Assembly (NCBI RefSeq): GCF_000178975.2
Contig: NC_015060.1
Location: 51,222 to 115,221, forward strand
DNA from: Granulicella tundricola MP5ACTX9
GTDB taxonomy: Bacteria > Acidobacteriota > Terriglobia > Terriglobales > Acidobacteriaceae
Length of the DNA stretch: 64,000 bases
Direction: 5' to 3'
The first letter of the stretch is position 1. Each line of letters begins with the position of its first letter. This document shows, piece after piece, positions 49,298-58,914 of this stretch. The translations under genes and the position numbers were made by a program. The notes beneath the pieces are model-generated. The model worked only from the letters and a program-made list of their open reading frames with translations. It ran no database searches and was not told the DNA's origin.

Positions 49298-50187
49298 GAG
49301 GCTTTATGAAGTGTGAACCGAGCTAGATTCTTTGCTGTTGCTTGTTTTGTCTTGAGCATGAGGATGGGCAAGGTTCGTGTGGGGTATCCGTGCGATGTGA
49401 CGGATGAGAAATGGGCGTTTGTGCTGCCGTACTTGTTGTTGTGCCTAGAAGACAGCAGGCATCGGGAACACGATCTTCGCGAGGTGTTCAACGGACTTCG
49501 CTACATTGCGAAGACAGGTTGTCAGTGGCGTTGGATGCCGCACGATCTGCCGCCCTGGGCGGCGGTGTATCAGCAGACCAGGCGCTGAATGGCGGCGGGG
49601 CTGTTTTGAGGCTCTGGTGGCCGATGTGCAGTCGGTGCTGCGAGAGTGGAAGGGCCGACAAGGCCAGCCCCCGGCGGTTTGCCTGGACAGCCGTACCCTG
49701 CAGTCGACACCAGAGAGCGGCGCGAGGGCGGGCTACGACGGGGCCAAACGGCGCAAGGGTTCGAAGGTGCATATCGCGGTCGACGCCCTCGGTCATCTGC
49801 TCGCGCTGACCGTGACGGCCGCCGATGAAGGCGATCGGAGCCAGGTCGCGGCACTGGCCGAACAGGTGCAGGAGGTGACCGGGAACACGGTGGAACTGGC
49901 GTATGTTGACCAGGGGTATACCGTGCCAAACGCCGCCCAGGCCGCCAGCGCGCATAGCATCCGGTTGGAAGTCGTCAAGCACCCCATGGCGAAACGAGGC
50001 TTTGTGCTGCTGCCCAAACGCTGGGTCGTGGAACGAAGCTTCGCCTGGGCGGCACGCTTCCGCAGGCTTGCCCGAGACTACGAAAGGCTCGATAGCACCC
50101 TCAAAGGACTTCACTTCGTCGCCTTCGCCATCCTCATGACCGCAAGGCTCGTCTACATAGCAGCTACAACTTCATAACAGCCTCTAG
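49298..50187 (+). mobile_element. IS5-family insertion sequence
   Basis: Terminal repeats GAGGCTTTATGAAGT (49300-49314) and, at the other end, the complement of GAGGCTGTTATGAAGT (about 50170-50186). About 0.89 kb, typical for the IS427 type. It carries two overlapping transposase frames. Confidence 0.75.
49358..50177 (+). CDS. IS5-family transposase (two frames, needs one-base shift)
   Basis: Frame one (49358-49588) gives DUF4096-type text: [52 protein letters not shown]. Frame two continues as [40 protein letters not shown] (DDE Asp), [27 protein letters not shown] (second Asp), and [20 protein letters not shown] (Glu). The join lies near 49585-49600 (CGCTGAATGGCGG). In IS427-type elements such a shift can be programmed; here it could equally be a mutation. 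Confidence 0.8.
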
Positions 50188-51499
50188 ACCCTATTGACGT
50201 AGTCGGGTGAGACTGATCCCTCCCTGTCACTCTTCGGGATTGGCAATCCCGACTGCCTGGACAAAATGCGGCCGCATGTTTAGGAGTGCAGCAGCTGGCG
50301 ACGCAAGCTCGTGAGGCCGCCAATCTGGTAAGAGACGTCCTTGCCGCCAGGATCAAGCGTGTCGCGATTGCGTTCGTTCATCATGGTCAGCGGAAGAACT
50401 CAGGTGTGCGCTGACAATTAAACAAGCCTTTCGAGTTCCTGTCGGGATACAGCGACGGGCTAGCGCATCTCGTAGAGTGCCACTCCGCAGACGAATGCCA
50501 CAGCGAAGCATATGATGGCTCCAAGCAGGCACAGGGAAGGGCCCTCGTGTTCGGTCTTTGCGTCACCTGATCTCAATTCTTTAGCTGACGGAGGAACGTC
50601 AACAAATCCCTCCGCTCGGCTCCTATACAGTGATTCCCACCACACCCGAGTCATATATGCCTCTCAGTGAATTATCATCGACGGTGCATCAAGAAGGCAT
50701 GAGGAATGTGGTGGTCATCCAGTGGAACTGGCAACCCTCCGCCGCCTCAATAATAGTCCGCGGTCTCATTACCGGGGCATCGAGCCCGCACGATGGGTTT
50801 AAAACAGAGAGGGAATTGCGGAACTACACCATCCTCGGAGAAGCAAGCACGTAAGCAACACAACAAGGGGCTCTGCGGACTAAGATTTTCTCCGCATCCC
50901 TCCCAGACTTCCGCCCAACGCCGTGTGAACTACCGTTCTGAACCTTTGAGTCACGCTCACGATTGTGCACGTTCCGAAGATCCTTTCCGCCACCAGTAGC
51001 ACTTCGGCCTATAGCCCTTCTTGAATTTCTCTTCACCAAGCAGTTACAAGTTCCTGCTTGCAACCGCTTTAGCATCTCTGCTTCACTTGGAGCAGAATCT
51101 CAAAGGTCGCAGTGCTCGTCTCGATATAGGGGCTGTAGATCGCGGAGATGTAAGGAACATCTTTCGAGGTTGCAGGGCGCACTACGCACTCCGTGGCTCT
51201 TGGTAACTGATCCAGCCAAGCGATAATGCTTTATTCAGCATGAAGATCATGCGTCACTCTCAATGGTCGGAGATCGTGGTTATGTCTAGGATGTAGATAG
51301 AACGGCAACGCTGCCAGGATAAGCAGTTTGCCCACCACAAGGCGAAGGTTGATGTCCATAGCCTTCCCAACGCTGCGGTCTTCCTGCTGTCGCTCCTCAA
51401 TCGCCCGTATATAATGCGTAAATCCCGCGCTCAGACACATTTTCTTGGAGGTAGACACAGTCTCGAAGGGCATGGTGGAGGGCACCGAAGATCCAAATG
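50188..51499. other. low-coding region after the IS5 element
   Basis: About 1.3 kb with no strong gene. Two weak candidates: a 42-codon plus frame 50286-50414 beginning with GTG (VQQLATQAREAANLVRDVLA) that looks like a gene fragment, and a minus frame 51231-51485 with one membrane-like segment (LRLVVGKLLILAALPFYLH). Neither has a good ribosome-binding site. Probably decayed sequence. Confidence 0.4.
50460..50654 (-). CDS. possible small membrane protein
   Basis: 64 codons beginning MTRVWWESLYRSRAEGFVDV; a soluble 40-residue head and one C-terminal transmembrane segment (LCLLGAIICFAVAFVCGVAL). The ATG is followed by a sensible protein, but there is no clear ribosome-binding site and no family. 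Confidence 0.35.
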   Translation of the reverse strand: MTRVWWESLYRSRAEGFVDVPPSAKELRSGDAKTEHEGPSLCLLGAIICFAVAFVCGVALYEMR

Positions 51500-52135
51500 C
51501 TATCGGTCGAATAGACGTTCGAGGGACCGAACGCTCGTACCGGCTCTCTTTGCAAAAGCGGACACTTTCGTCAGGGTAGAGTCTGCCGCAATCAGGTCTG
51601 TGAGTTGACCGGCGAACTCGGCTTGTGGGTCACGAGTGATTGCGAACTCTTCTAGAAAACTGGATATCTGATCTACGGCGTTAGAAGGGCTAAGCCTCTC
51701 AGCTATGCACTGCAATCCGGCTCCGAAGACCCGCGCGGCTGGAACGACACGCTCCGTCAGAACCGAGGCGGACTGATCGGAAAAGCAGCGGAATCCACCT
51801 GGCCTGAACTTGACCCCGAAAACCCATGCCTGTCCTTCAAGGTATCTCGAGAATTTTGAGGATTTCACGCCGTGTACTTCTGCAACGGTGCTTGATGAAA
51901 CTCGTTCATCGAAGCTCCGTGTAAACGCGAGATGGACGTTTGGATGGGGAAGCGTCTCCTGCACTTGCGGACTTCCGGAGCGAATGTCCCACTGCACCAT
52001 CCAGAAGTGCTCTAGGCAATGTGAGAGGCGTGGAGGCGGCTTCACACGACGATGCGTAAAGGCTCCGCTTACGCCGGCTTGCGCTCTTTTCATGACACCT
52101 CTTGGCGGAGAAACAGCGTAGCCCGATTCCTGCAT
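51500..52135 (-). pseudogene. AraC-type regulator, truncated in the DNA-binding domain
   Basis: About 211 aa from ATG 52133-52135, which follows GAGAGG; a TTG 33 bases upstream is possible. The N-terminal sensor-like region resembles the DUF6597 domain of GlxA/AraC-like regulators (LEHFWMVQWDIRSG, GVKFRPGGFRCFSDQSASVL). The first helix-turn-helix begins (VSAFAKRAGTSVRSLERLF) but the protein stops at DR, where the family normally continues with YVGVxPKW and the second helix-turn-helix. So roughly 60 residues are missing and DNA binding is probably lost. It is divergent from the DUF3224 gene, the usual place for its regulator. Confidence 0.7.
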
Positions 52136-52204
52136 GAAAGCCCTCTCCCGAGTGTCGCATTTGTTCAATCATTCTGTGTGGCGTGACACTAGTCTCATCA
52201 AGGT

Positions 52205-52708
52205 ATGAGTATGAAGCAGACATTGAAAAAGTGGTTCGTCTCGTCCGTCGTCCTCCTCGCAGGCGCGGGCTTTGTTTATGGTCAATCCACAGAAGGGAAA
52301 CGCCTTATGAATCATGCGACCGGCCCATTCGAGGTGAAGGTTGTTCCTTCCGGGCACACGCCAAGCGGAAGCGAAGAGTTTGGAGAGATGAGCTTCACTA
52401 AGGTGCTCTCGGGAAACATGGTGGGCACGAGCAAGGGCCTGATGCTCACCAGTTCCACCAGCAGCAGCGGTGCCATGGCTTACGTCGCCTTGGAGACCGT
52501 GACCGCCTCTCTCCATGGAAGCAGTGGGACATTTGTTTTGATGCACAATGCGACTACCCGGAAGGGAGAACCTGAAGCTGACTCTCTCCACATCGTTGTC
52601 GTTCCAGGCTCAGGGACAGGTGCGCTGACGGGGATCACTGGAACCCTTGTCATCCAGAAGGGCGCTCAAGGAAACCATTTTTACAGCTTCGAATACGATC
52701 TCCCGTAA
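52205..52708 (+). CDS. secreted DUF3224 protein
   Basis: 167 aa. Signal peptide MSMKQTLKKWFVSSVVLLAG then AGFVYGQ. The mature part is a DUF3224 beta-barrel: GPFEVKVVPSGHTP, FGEMSFTKVLSGNMVGTSKG, MAYVALETVTASLHGSSGTF, DSLHIVVVPGSGTGALTGIT, NHFYSFEYDLP. The fold is related to allene oxide cyclase-like barrels; the ligand is unknown. ATG 52205 or 52211. Divergent from the truncated AraC regulator, with which it may once have formed a pair. Confidence 0.8.
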   Translation: MSMKQTLKKWFVSSVVLLAGAGFVYGQSTEGKRLMNHATGPFEVKVVPSGHTPSGSEEFGEMSFTKVLSGNMVGTSKGLMLTSSTSSSGAMAYVALETVTASLHGSSGTFVLMHNATTRKGEPEADSLHIVVVPGSGTGALTGITGTLVIQKGAQGNHFYSFEYDLP

Positions 52709-52814
52709 GTAATGACAAGTCGCAATAGCGAAAGTTGACGAGGCAAGACGACGCCTGGGAAGCGACTCGGGCTTGTTCAACTGGCGTGAAGATGAGGCTC
52801 CGGTGCCTTTGACC

Positions 52815-53326
52815 CTAGAATCCCTGCAGCTTGCCGTTCACAGGTAGGCCGGAGTAGTGAATGGCAATGATGTGCCATGCTCCGTTTTCTTTTCGTAAAA
52901 CCCGCGTCTCGCGGCCCTTGGTGACCAAAGGCTTTTCACCGTCACGGAGGGTCGCGTCAAAGGTCCAAGTCATTTCGGACCATGCCGTGTCGCCGTAGAC
53001 GTGAATAGACGGATTTTCCAGCTGCAGGTTACGCTTGGAAAACATTTTGCCGAAAGTGTTCCGCACAAAACCCTCTACCTGGAGCAGCCCGCGCTCCGTT
53101 CCAAGCGGTTCCACAAAGATCACGTCAGGGGAGTGTGACCAGACCTGATCGACCAAGGCGAGATCGGCCCCGTCGATCGATGCGACGTAGCGCTTCTGCA
53201 ATTGCTGAATCTGCTTAATATCGGCGGGCTTGCCGGTGTTCTCACCAACTGCCGTCGCGAAGGCGAGCGAGAGCAGACTGATTGCAACGATGGTCTGCTT
53301 TTTGGGACGTACTCGGCATTTCGCAT
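52815..53326 (-). pseudogene. secreted NTF2/SnoaL-like protein with a one-base frameshift
   Basis: The main frame (52815-53201) encodes QKRYVASIDGADLALVDQVW, VEGFVRNTFGKMF, YGDTAWSEMTWTFDATLRDG and GAWHIIAIHYSGLPV, an NTF2-like domain of the nuclear-transport-factor/ketosteroid isomerase fold. Upstream in the same frame is a perfect signal peptide (KKQTIVAISLLSLAFATAVG then ENTGKPADIKQIQQL) but without a start codon. The ATG 53324-53326 is in the next frame (MRNAEYVPK). One extra A in the A5 run of CCCAAAAAGC (about 53296) would join them. So either a recent mutation, a sequencing error, or slippage. Confidence 0.7.
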
Positions 53327-53464
53327 GTTGAAAGGCTATCGGTTTTAGGCCCTTATACGACCATTAGATTTTCGTACTCTCATTGGGCAGCAGACAGGTG
53401 TCGCGATGTCGCATTCTCGGTGCATCCTTAGTCACGGTGCCGTCGTCTGGGCAGCTAGCTCTCT

Positions 53465-54049
53465 TCAATCATGGGTAGCAGGCTTACAGGATTGTTCGCT
53501 GAGGCACAGGGTGAGTATGTTTTGAACTTTGTCGTAGAAGGCTCTTCCAGCTATGCATTGTTTCCTGCCGACTTCTCCTTGCTCACGGCCGATTGCGCCC
53601 TGCTGAGCCCCAATCCGGCCTTCTTCAGCACCGATGCGATGCATCTCCTCAGGGGAAGACGCGAGCTTCATCTGTTTGTCCAGGTCGTTCTGTCGCTGAA
53701 TGAGAGGCGTCTGCTTGGCCCCGAGAACAGCTTGCTGCTGACCCAGCGTTTCCAGCACACCGTAAAGCTGTGCCGCTTCTGACACGGCAGCAGAGTTTTG
53801 GAGCAACTGAAGGGAATCCTCTTTAACAAAGACGATGTAGCTTCCAGGGTGAGTGGTTGCGAAGCCGCGTAGACGGTCGCCTTGTTTCCAGTCGCCCTCG
53901 GTCGTGAGCACTTTGGAGCGGACGACAAGCGCGAACGAAAGACCAGTAGGTTTTCCATCTGCGAGATTTACGGAAGGGGCTGTAGTGCCTTGGGCGAGCG
54001 CGGGCAAGGAACAAGAGATAAGTACGGCACAAACAAACTGCAAGTTCAT
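53465..54049 (-). CDS. periplasmic protein with Gln-rich repeat helix, TonB operon
   Basis: 194 aa. Signal peptide MNLQFVCAVLISCSLPALAQ. A globular part (LSFALVVRSKVLTTEGDWKQ) is followed by a long helix of near heptads rich in Gln/Gly (LGQQQAVLGAKQ, IGAEEGRIGAQQGAIGREQG, EVGRKQ) and a C-terminus with three Cys. It is the last gene of an operon with the TonB receptor 18 bases upstream. Repeats of this kind occur in exported proteins near BlaR-like signalling genes, but the function here is not known. Confidence 0.65.
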   Translation of the reverse strand: MNLQFVCAVLISCSLPALAQGTTAPSVNLADGKPTGLSFALVVRSKVLTTEGDWKQGDRLRGFATTHPGSYIVFVKEDSLQLLQNSAAVSEAAQLYGVLETLGQQQAVLGAKQTPLIQRQNDLDKQMKLASSPEEMHRIGAEEGRIGAQQGAIGREQGEVGRKQCIAGRAFYDKVQNILTLCLSEQSCKPATHD

Positions 54050-54067
54050 AGATTCACCTGTATATGT

Positions 54068-56800
54068 TTAGAAGCTGAGCCGAACCCCGAACTCAAGGCG
54101 TCTACCATAGTCGGCAGCAACGGCCCGCCCAAATTGCGGAGTACCGACGATCCCGTCAGCCGCTGTGTAGTTGGCGTGATTAAGGAGATTGGCAGCTCGA
54201 GCATCGAAGCGCAGCGTTTGCTGGTGGAGGACCGAACCATGCTTTTCCTTGAACGTGAAGGAGCGATTTAAGGAAAGATCAAGATGAATGGTGGCCGGCA
54301 TGGTTCCAATATTCCTCTGCAGATCTCCGTTCACCCCGTTTGTGGAGAGCAGCCCAAAGGGGGTCGCGTAGACGCCGGTCCCGGTGGCTGTGACTGAGGA
54401 AGGGCGGTCGTTGAATACCCCGTCCCCGTTGTTGTCAAAACCTGTGGTCACGTCATACGGCGCACCGCTTGAGACGGATAGGTTCGTAGTGCTGCCGATC
54501 TTGAAGGGAAGAGAGTAAATGATGACTGCAAAGAGGCTGTGCGTAGGAGATCCCGTCGGACGTGCCCAATCACGGCTCTTCTCATAGGTGCTTTGAGGAA
54601 AAAGATTGGGATTGTCCGCATTCGTTCGAAAGCCGTTGTATAAACAGCCTGAAATAAGACTGAAGCGTTGCGCGAAGTGGCTCACGCCCAGAAAGGCGAA
54701 CGGACCCGCAAACCTTCCGGTCCTGCCGTATTCGAAGAGGTTGAGGTTTGCGGCCAAGGGGCGCGGTGCGGCTGCTGGATCATTCGAAGCACTGAAGATT
54801 AGAGGGGCGTTAGCATTGAATGATCGAAGCACTCCCCAAGATGCGGTGTAGTAGACGTTGGCATTCACGGCCCAACTTTTGAAGAAAGTTTGCTCTACGC
54901 TTAGCTGAGATTGCGAAGAAGGCGTGATGCCGATTCCATCTTCAAACCTACGCTGGCGTTCGATGGGTGGCGTGCTTGCCGGCGTTCCAAACGGGTCGTT
55001 GTACTGAGGCGAATAAACTGTGAGGCTTCGTTGCCGCTGACCGTCTAAACGCACGGTCTCAAGGCTTATGGGTGAACCAACCGGTGCATAGAAAAGCCCG
55101 GTGCGAGCGTGAAGAATCCAGGTTTTCTTCTTGCCGAAAGCGTAAGCGGCACCTACGCGGGGAGCTATGCCGTCGCTCACATTCGGTGCCGTTTGGCTGA
55201 AATAACGCAAGCCAGCAGATAGAGATAATCGTGTGATGAGCTTCCAGTCATCTTGAATGTAGGCGGCAATCGTCCATTGTTCCAAAGGGACTTCGGCTAT
55301 GCCGGAGGTCTGCGAGTAGGTTGTTGGACGGCCACCGGGAAGTCCTGCGAGAGCCCGCCGGTACTGTTCTAAACCTGTGATATTCAGGGTTGCCCCAGAC
55401 CCATCTAGAGCTGGGGCTGAGCCTCCACCGAACAGGTACGCACCGTTGAACGTATCGGGGTTTGCATCGTTGATGAAGGCACCAAGGAGCTGCACGCCCC
55501 ATTTGACCGTATGCCGTTTCAGAGAAAGGTAGATCTCATCGTCAAACTCAAGATCGCGTTCCTGATTATGGAGTGATCCAATGCTCGATCCGCCTCCGGT
55601 GAATGCTCCCGCGATCGAAAGCTGTGGGCCGGTTGAATTTGGCGTTTGCTCCGTGGTCTTCCAACTGAAACCAACCCTTGTGGAATGTAGGAGGTCTTTT
55701 GCGATAAAGGTCGTGTTTACGGCTCGCAAATCGTATTCTGAGACGCGCCCGAAGGCCCCGTTTTCTTGGAGAGTGAGACCGCCGACGCCCTTATTTTCGG
55801 TGCTGTTGTTGTTCGCTCCGAAGGAGATCGCCAGTGTGTCTTTGGAGCCTATCTGCCAGCCGGTGCGAGCATTCGCCAGCCACAAACGCTGCGGGGTAGC
55901 GACCGTCTGATTGAAAAGAGTTGGTGTGCCGGTCGTTGAAAGTACAGTGGCATTCACTACAGCATTCTCATCGATGCTGCGGTGGTCGAGGTCCAAAGCA
56001 AAGTCAGCTCGTTTGCGACTCAGTAGGGGGCCACTGAACTCAAAACCTTCTCTTTGTTTGTCAGCCGGGGTTCCCGTCGTGCTGAATGGATCGCTTGCAT
56101 TCCATACATGCGATCCGAGAACACCGAAGATAGCGCCATGAATTCTGTCCTGGCCCGGTTTGGTGAAGACTTCGATTCGTCCACCGGCATAAGGCGGATA
56201 TTCGTATTCTGCTGAGAACATGTCGGGGCTGATGCGAACTTCCTGAATGGCCGATTTCGGCGGCAGAGTTGACGGACTCTGAAATCCATCTACAGTGATG
56301 AGCGCCGAACCTGGCAAGCCGCCTGACGCGGCCGCTAGAGCTTGAAGTTGCCGCTGCAAATCATCGGGATCTTCAGCAAGCCCGTCAAGCTGCGACGCGG
56401 TGAGGACGTTTGACCCTCCCGACTTGGCTGCGTTATCTTCGCCATCGACGTTCAGGCTTTCTGTTACGGAGGCAATCTGAAGTTGTGTCGAGAGCGTGGT
56501 GACCCTGTTGATCTGAACACGTAAGGCGACAGTCTCTCTACTCTGAAATCCTTGAGAGCCTACCTCAACCCGGTAGACACTTGGCGCAACGCACAATAGG
56601 GTCCAGCGACCATCGGGTCCCGATGATGTGATTCGAACGCTCCCATCTAACCCCACTGCCTCAACGCTGGCACCTCGAACAACAGCATTCGTAGCATCGA
56701 AGACGACGCCCGAGAGAGTTCCTGTATCAGGACAGCTCTGCGCTCGAAGGGCTGGAACGGAGAGACACACAAGAGAGAGATATGAGAGGAAGCAGCGCAT
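54068..56800 (-). CDS. TonB-dependent outer-membrane receptor, Oar-like
   Basis: 910 aa. Signal peptide MRCFLSYLSLVCLSVPALRA. Residues about 25-115 form a carboxypeptidase-regulatory-like (CarboxypepD_reg) domain: GTLSGVVFDATNAVVRGASV. Residues about 120-230 are the plug (LTASQLDGLAEDPDDLQRQL, VDGFQSPSTLPPKSAIQEVR, YAGGRIEVFTKPG). The rest is the beta-barrel, ending LEFGVRLSF with the terminal Phe expected for outer-membrane insertion. No TonB box could be identified with confidence. It would import a substrate not identifiable here. It lies 81 bases downstream of the LytTR regulator, so the kinase-regulator pair probably controls it. Confidence 0.88.
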   Translation of the reverse strand: MRCFLSYLSLVCLSVPALRAQSCPDTGTLSGVVFDATNAVVRGASVEAVGLDGSVRITSSGPDGRWTLLCVAPSVYRVEVGSQGFQSRETVALRVQINRVTTLSTQLQIASVTESLNVDGEDNAAKSGGSNVLTASQLDGLAEDPDDLQRQLQALAAASGGLPGSALITVDGFQSPSTLPPKSAIQEVRISPDMFSAEYEYPPYAGGRIEVFTKPGQDRIHGAIFGVLGSHVWNASDPFSTTGTPADKQREGFEFSGPLLSRKRADFALDLDHRSIDENAVVNATVLSTTGTPTLFNQTVATPQRLWLANARTGWQIGSKDTLAISFGANNNSTENKGVGGLTLQENGAFGRVSEYDLRAVNTTFIAKDLLHSTRVGFSWKTTEQTPNSTGPQLSIAGAFTGGGSSIGSLHNQERDLEFDDEIYLSLKRHTVKWGVQLLGAFINDANPDTFNGAYLFGGGSAPALDGSGATLNITGLEQYRRALAGLPGGRPTTYSQTSGIAEVPLEQWTIAAYIQDDWKLITRLSLSAGLRYFSQTAPNVSDGIAPRVGAAYAFGKKKTWILHARTGLFYAPVGSPISLETVRLDGQRQRSLTVYSPQYNDPFGTPASTPPIERQRRFEDGIGITPSSQSQLSVEQTFFKSWAVNANVYYTASWGVLRSFNANAPLIFSASNDPAAAPRPLAANLNLFEYGRTGRFAGPFAFLGVSHFAQRFSLISGCLYNGFRTNADNPNLFPQSTYEKSRDWARPTGSPTHSLFAVIIYSLPFKIGSTTNLSVSSGAPYDVTTGFDNNGDGVFNDRPSSVTATGTGVYATPFGLLSTNGVNGDLQRNIGTMPATIHLDLSLNRSFTFKEKHGSVLHQQTLRFDARAANLLNHANYTAADGIVGTPQFGRAVAADYGRRLEFGVRLSF

Positions 56801-56881
56801 AGCGGACCTGCACCGAAGCTAAGGGACCTCATGCCTTCGCTCTGGACTTTTCTGCGAGCGAGCCAAACCGGTCGTCGAAGC

Positions 56882-57619
56882 CTAAAGACGCAAGCTCTTT
56901 AGCTGCGCTAGACCTGACCTGCTCGCTGGGGCGGTCACTCCGCCCTGCATGGAGACGTTTGCTCCACGGCCTGAAGCTTCGATACGGACGACCTTTGCAA
57001 TGTTGATCAAAGCGGAGCGATGGACTCGCCGAAATAGGACGGAACTTAAGCGGTTTTCGAATTCACGCAAAGGAAGGTGTACGAGATGGTTCTCATTTTC
57101 CAGATGCACTCTGCAGTAATCGCCTTCGGCAAGGATAGCCACGATATGCTCTGAATCGACGGGAATGGTGACGCCGCGCTGCTTCACGAAGAAGCGTTGT
57201 AGTGCCCCTTTGCTCTCCATCGTGTCAAGCCTTTCCACAAGGGCTACTCCTCCATCGGAAAGACCACTACGCTCCTGGAAGCGGCTAAGAGCAAGAGCGA
57301 CACGTTCCTTGTCGAAGGGTTTAAGCAGGTAATCGAATGCACCCCACTCGAATGCTGGCACAGCGTATTCATCGTGCGCAGTCGTGAAAATAACGGCAGG
57401 CCGGTATTCGACAGAGCGGAGCACCTCGAACCCAGATAGGATCGGCAGTTGGATGTCGAGAAACACGAGATCCGGCTTGAATCTGTCGATCATTTCTACC
57501 GCCGCCGCTCCGTTTCTGGCTTCACCTACAAGGTCGAGTTCGCTTGCATACGCCAGACAGCTCCGGAGACGGTCAATAGCCAACGGTTCATCTTCAACGA
57601 TCAATGCTCGAATCGTCAT
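56882..57619 (-). CDS. LytTR-type response regulator
   Basis: 245 aa. Receiver domain (about 1-120): IVEDEPLAIDRLRSC, LVFLDIQLPILSGFEVL (phospho-acceptor Asp), VIFTTAHDEYAVPAFEWGAF and LLKPFDKERVALAL (Lys). LytTR DNA-binding domain (about 145-245): VKQRGVTIPVDSEHIVAILA, CRVHLENENHLVHLPLREFE and FRRVHRSALINIAKVVRIEA. The start overlaps the kinase stop (57616-57619, ATGA), so it is translated with it. Probably activates the TonB-receptor operon downstream. Confidence 0.9.
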   Translation of the reverse strand: MTIRALIVEDEPLAIDRLRSCLAYASELDLVGEARNGAAAVEMIDRFKPDLVFLDIQLPILSGFEVLRSVEYRPAVIFTTAHDEYAVPAFEWGAFDYLLKPFDKERVALALSRFQERSGLSDGGVALVERLDTMESKGALQRFFVKQRGVTIPVDSEHIVAILAEGDYCRVHLENENHLVHLPLREFENRLSSVLFRRVHRSALINIAKVVRIEASGRGANVSMQGGVTAPASRSGLAQLKSLRL

Positions 57620-58767
57620 GACGTAAGAGGTAGAGATTCATCCTGAGGCAGGCGTAACGAGACCGTCGTGCCAGCTTCAGGGGTTGAGCTGACCGTCATA
57701 CTTCCGAGACTCTCGTAATAAAGCTCGACTCGCCGCCTCACGGTTTTTAGCCCAAGGCCGCTGCTTTTCGCAATGTTCTCAGAAGATACCCCCTCGCCAT
57801 CGTCCCAAACTTCGATGTTTAGATCCCCATGCCGAGCACTGGCTCGGATGGCAAGCGTTCCTCCTGTCGGACGTTTGGAAATGCTGTGCTTGATCGCATT
57901 CTCTACGAGAGGCTGCAAGGTGAGTGAAGGCAACTCCAGAAGCAGCGTCGCGGGGTCGATGGAACGCTCGATTCGAAGCCGGTCACCAAGCCGCAGCTTC
58001 TCCAATGAGAGATAGGCTTCGGTGAAACGTAATTCCTCTTCAAAGGTCACCTCCGCTTCTTCAATCTCACTGTGCGAGGACAATGCATACCGGAGCATTG
58101 ACGACAGACTCAGAAGGGCCTGTTCGGCTTTCAGTGAATCAGTTCCTACGAGAGCGATGACTGAGTTGAGCGTATTGAAGAGGAAGTGAGGGTTTAGCTG
58201 TGACCGGAGCGCGCTAAGATCGGAGCGGATTCGCAGAGCTTCAGCCTCCATGCGAAGTCTCTCCTCCAGGCGTGCCCGCTCTTGTGCTTGCACCATGTAG
58301 GAGAAGCCAATCAGGGTTCCGTAGACCATTAACCCGCTGAAGGCCTGCCACTGCGCTGCATAGATTCCCCATGGATTGTAGCGCCAGCGGTGCGTAACGA
58401 TCAGAGTTTGAAGGGACATGAGCGTCTGAACCGACGCCCACCACAGCAGCGCAAAGCTGACGGCTCCAAAAAGGTGTGCGACTGCAAATCGGATTGGATG
58501 TCGGCTGGGCCAGCGGAGCCGGCTGGCTAACCAGAACACAGCGACCCCGAGTAACGCTACCGGTAGGACGTTTACCACGGCATCCAGGAGCGCCTGGCCA
58601 TAAGAGGAATGAGGGGAGTATGGCTGGAGCCGAAAAATGAGGAAGTAGCTGGCCGCATAAGGGACCCATCCACTCGCGTATAGCAGCCATCCTCGTCCGG
58701 ATTTGAGCGGCATCCCCACATCCCACCCTGTCATGTGACCCGGAGTCTGACTGGCATTTTCGCCCAA
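57616..58767 (-). CDS. LytS/YehU-type sensor histidine kinase
   Basis: 383 aa. N-terminal membrane part of about five helices (LLYASGWVPYAASYFLIFRL, LDAVVNVLPVALLGVAVFWL, HLFGAVSFALLWWASVQTLM, QAFSGLMVYGTLIGFSYMV). A coiled coil (QERARLEERLRMEAEALRIR) leads to the His_kinase domain LSALRSQLNPHFLFNTLNSV with the phospho-acceptor His, and the HATPase end with LQPLVENAIKHSISKRPTGG, VWDDGEGVSSENIAKSSGLG. Partner of the LytTR regulator that overlaps it. Confidence 0.9.
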   Translation of the reverse strand: MGENASQTPGHMTGWDVGMPLKSGRGWLLYASGWVPYAASYFLIFRLQPYSPHSSYGQALLDAVVNVLPVALLGVAVFWLASRLRWPSRHPIRFAVAHLFGAVSFALLWWASVQTLMSLQTLIVTHRWRYNPWGIYAAQWQAFSGLMVYGTLIGFSYMVQAQERARLEERLRMEAEALRIRSDLSALRSQLNPHFLFNTLNSVIALVGTDSLKAEQALLSLSSMLRYALSSHSEIEEAEVTFEEELRFTEAYLSLEKLRLGDRLRIERSIDPATLLLELPSLTLQPLVENAIKHSISKRPTGGTLAIRASARHGDLNIEVWDDGEGVSSENIAKSSGLGLKTVRRRVELYYESLGSMTVSSTPEAGTTVSLRLPQDESLPLTS

Positions 58768-58914
58768 CGGTCCATTTTGAACGACGAGATAACCTTTCTA
58801 TCGGGCGCTAATAGTTTGACTATACATAAGTAGGCTTTTCAGACGTAAACGACTTGTAATCAATATGTTTCCCCTGCAGAGCTTTGCCGATCCACGAAGA
58901 ATCGCTCAGATGAT

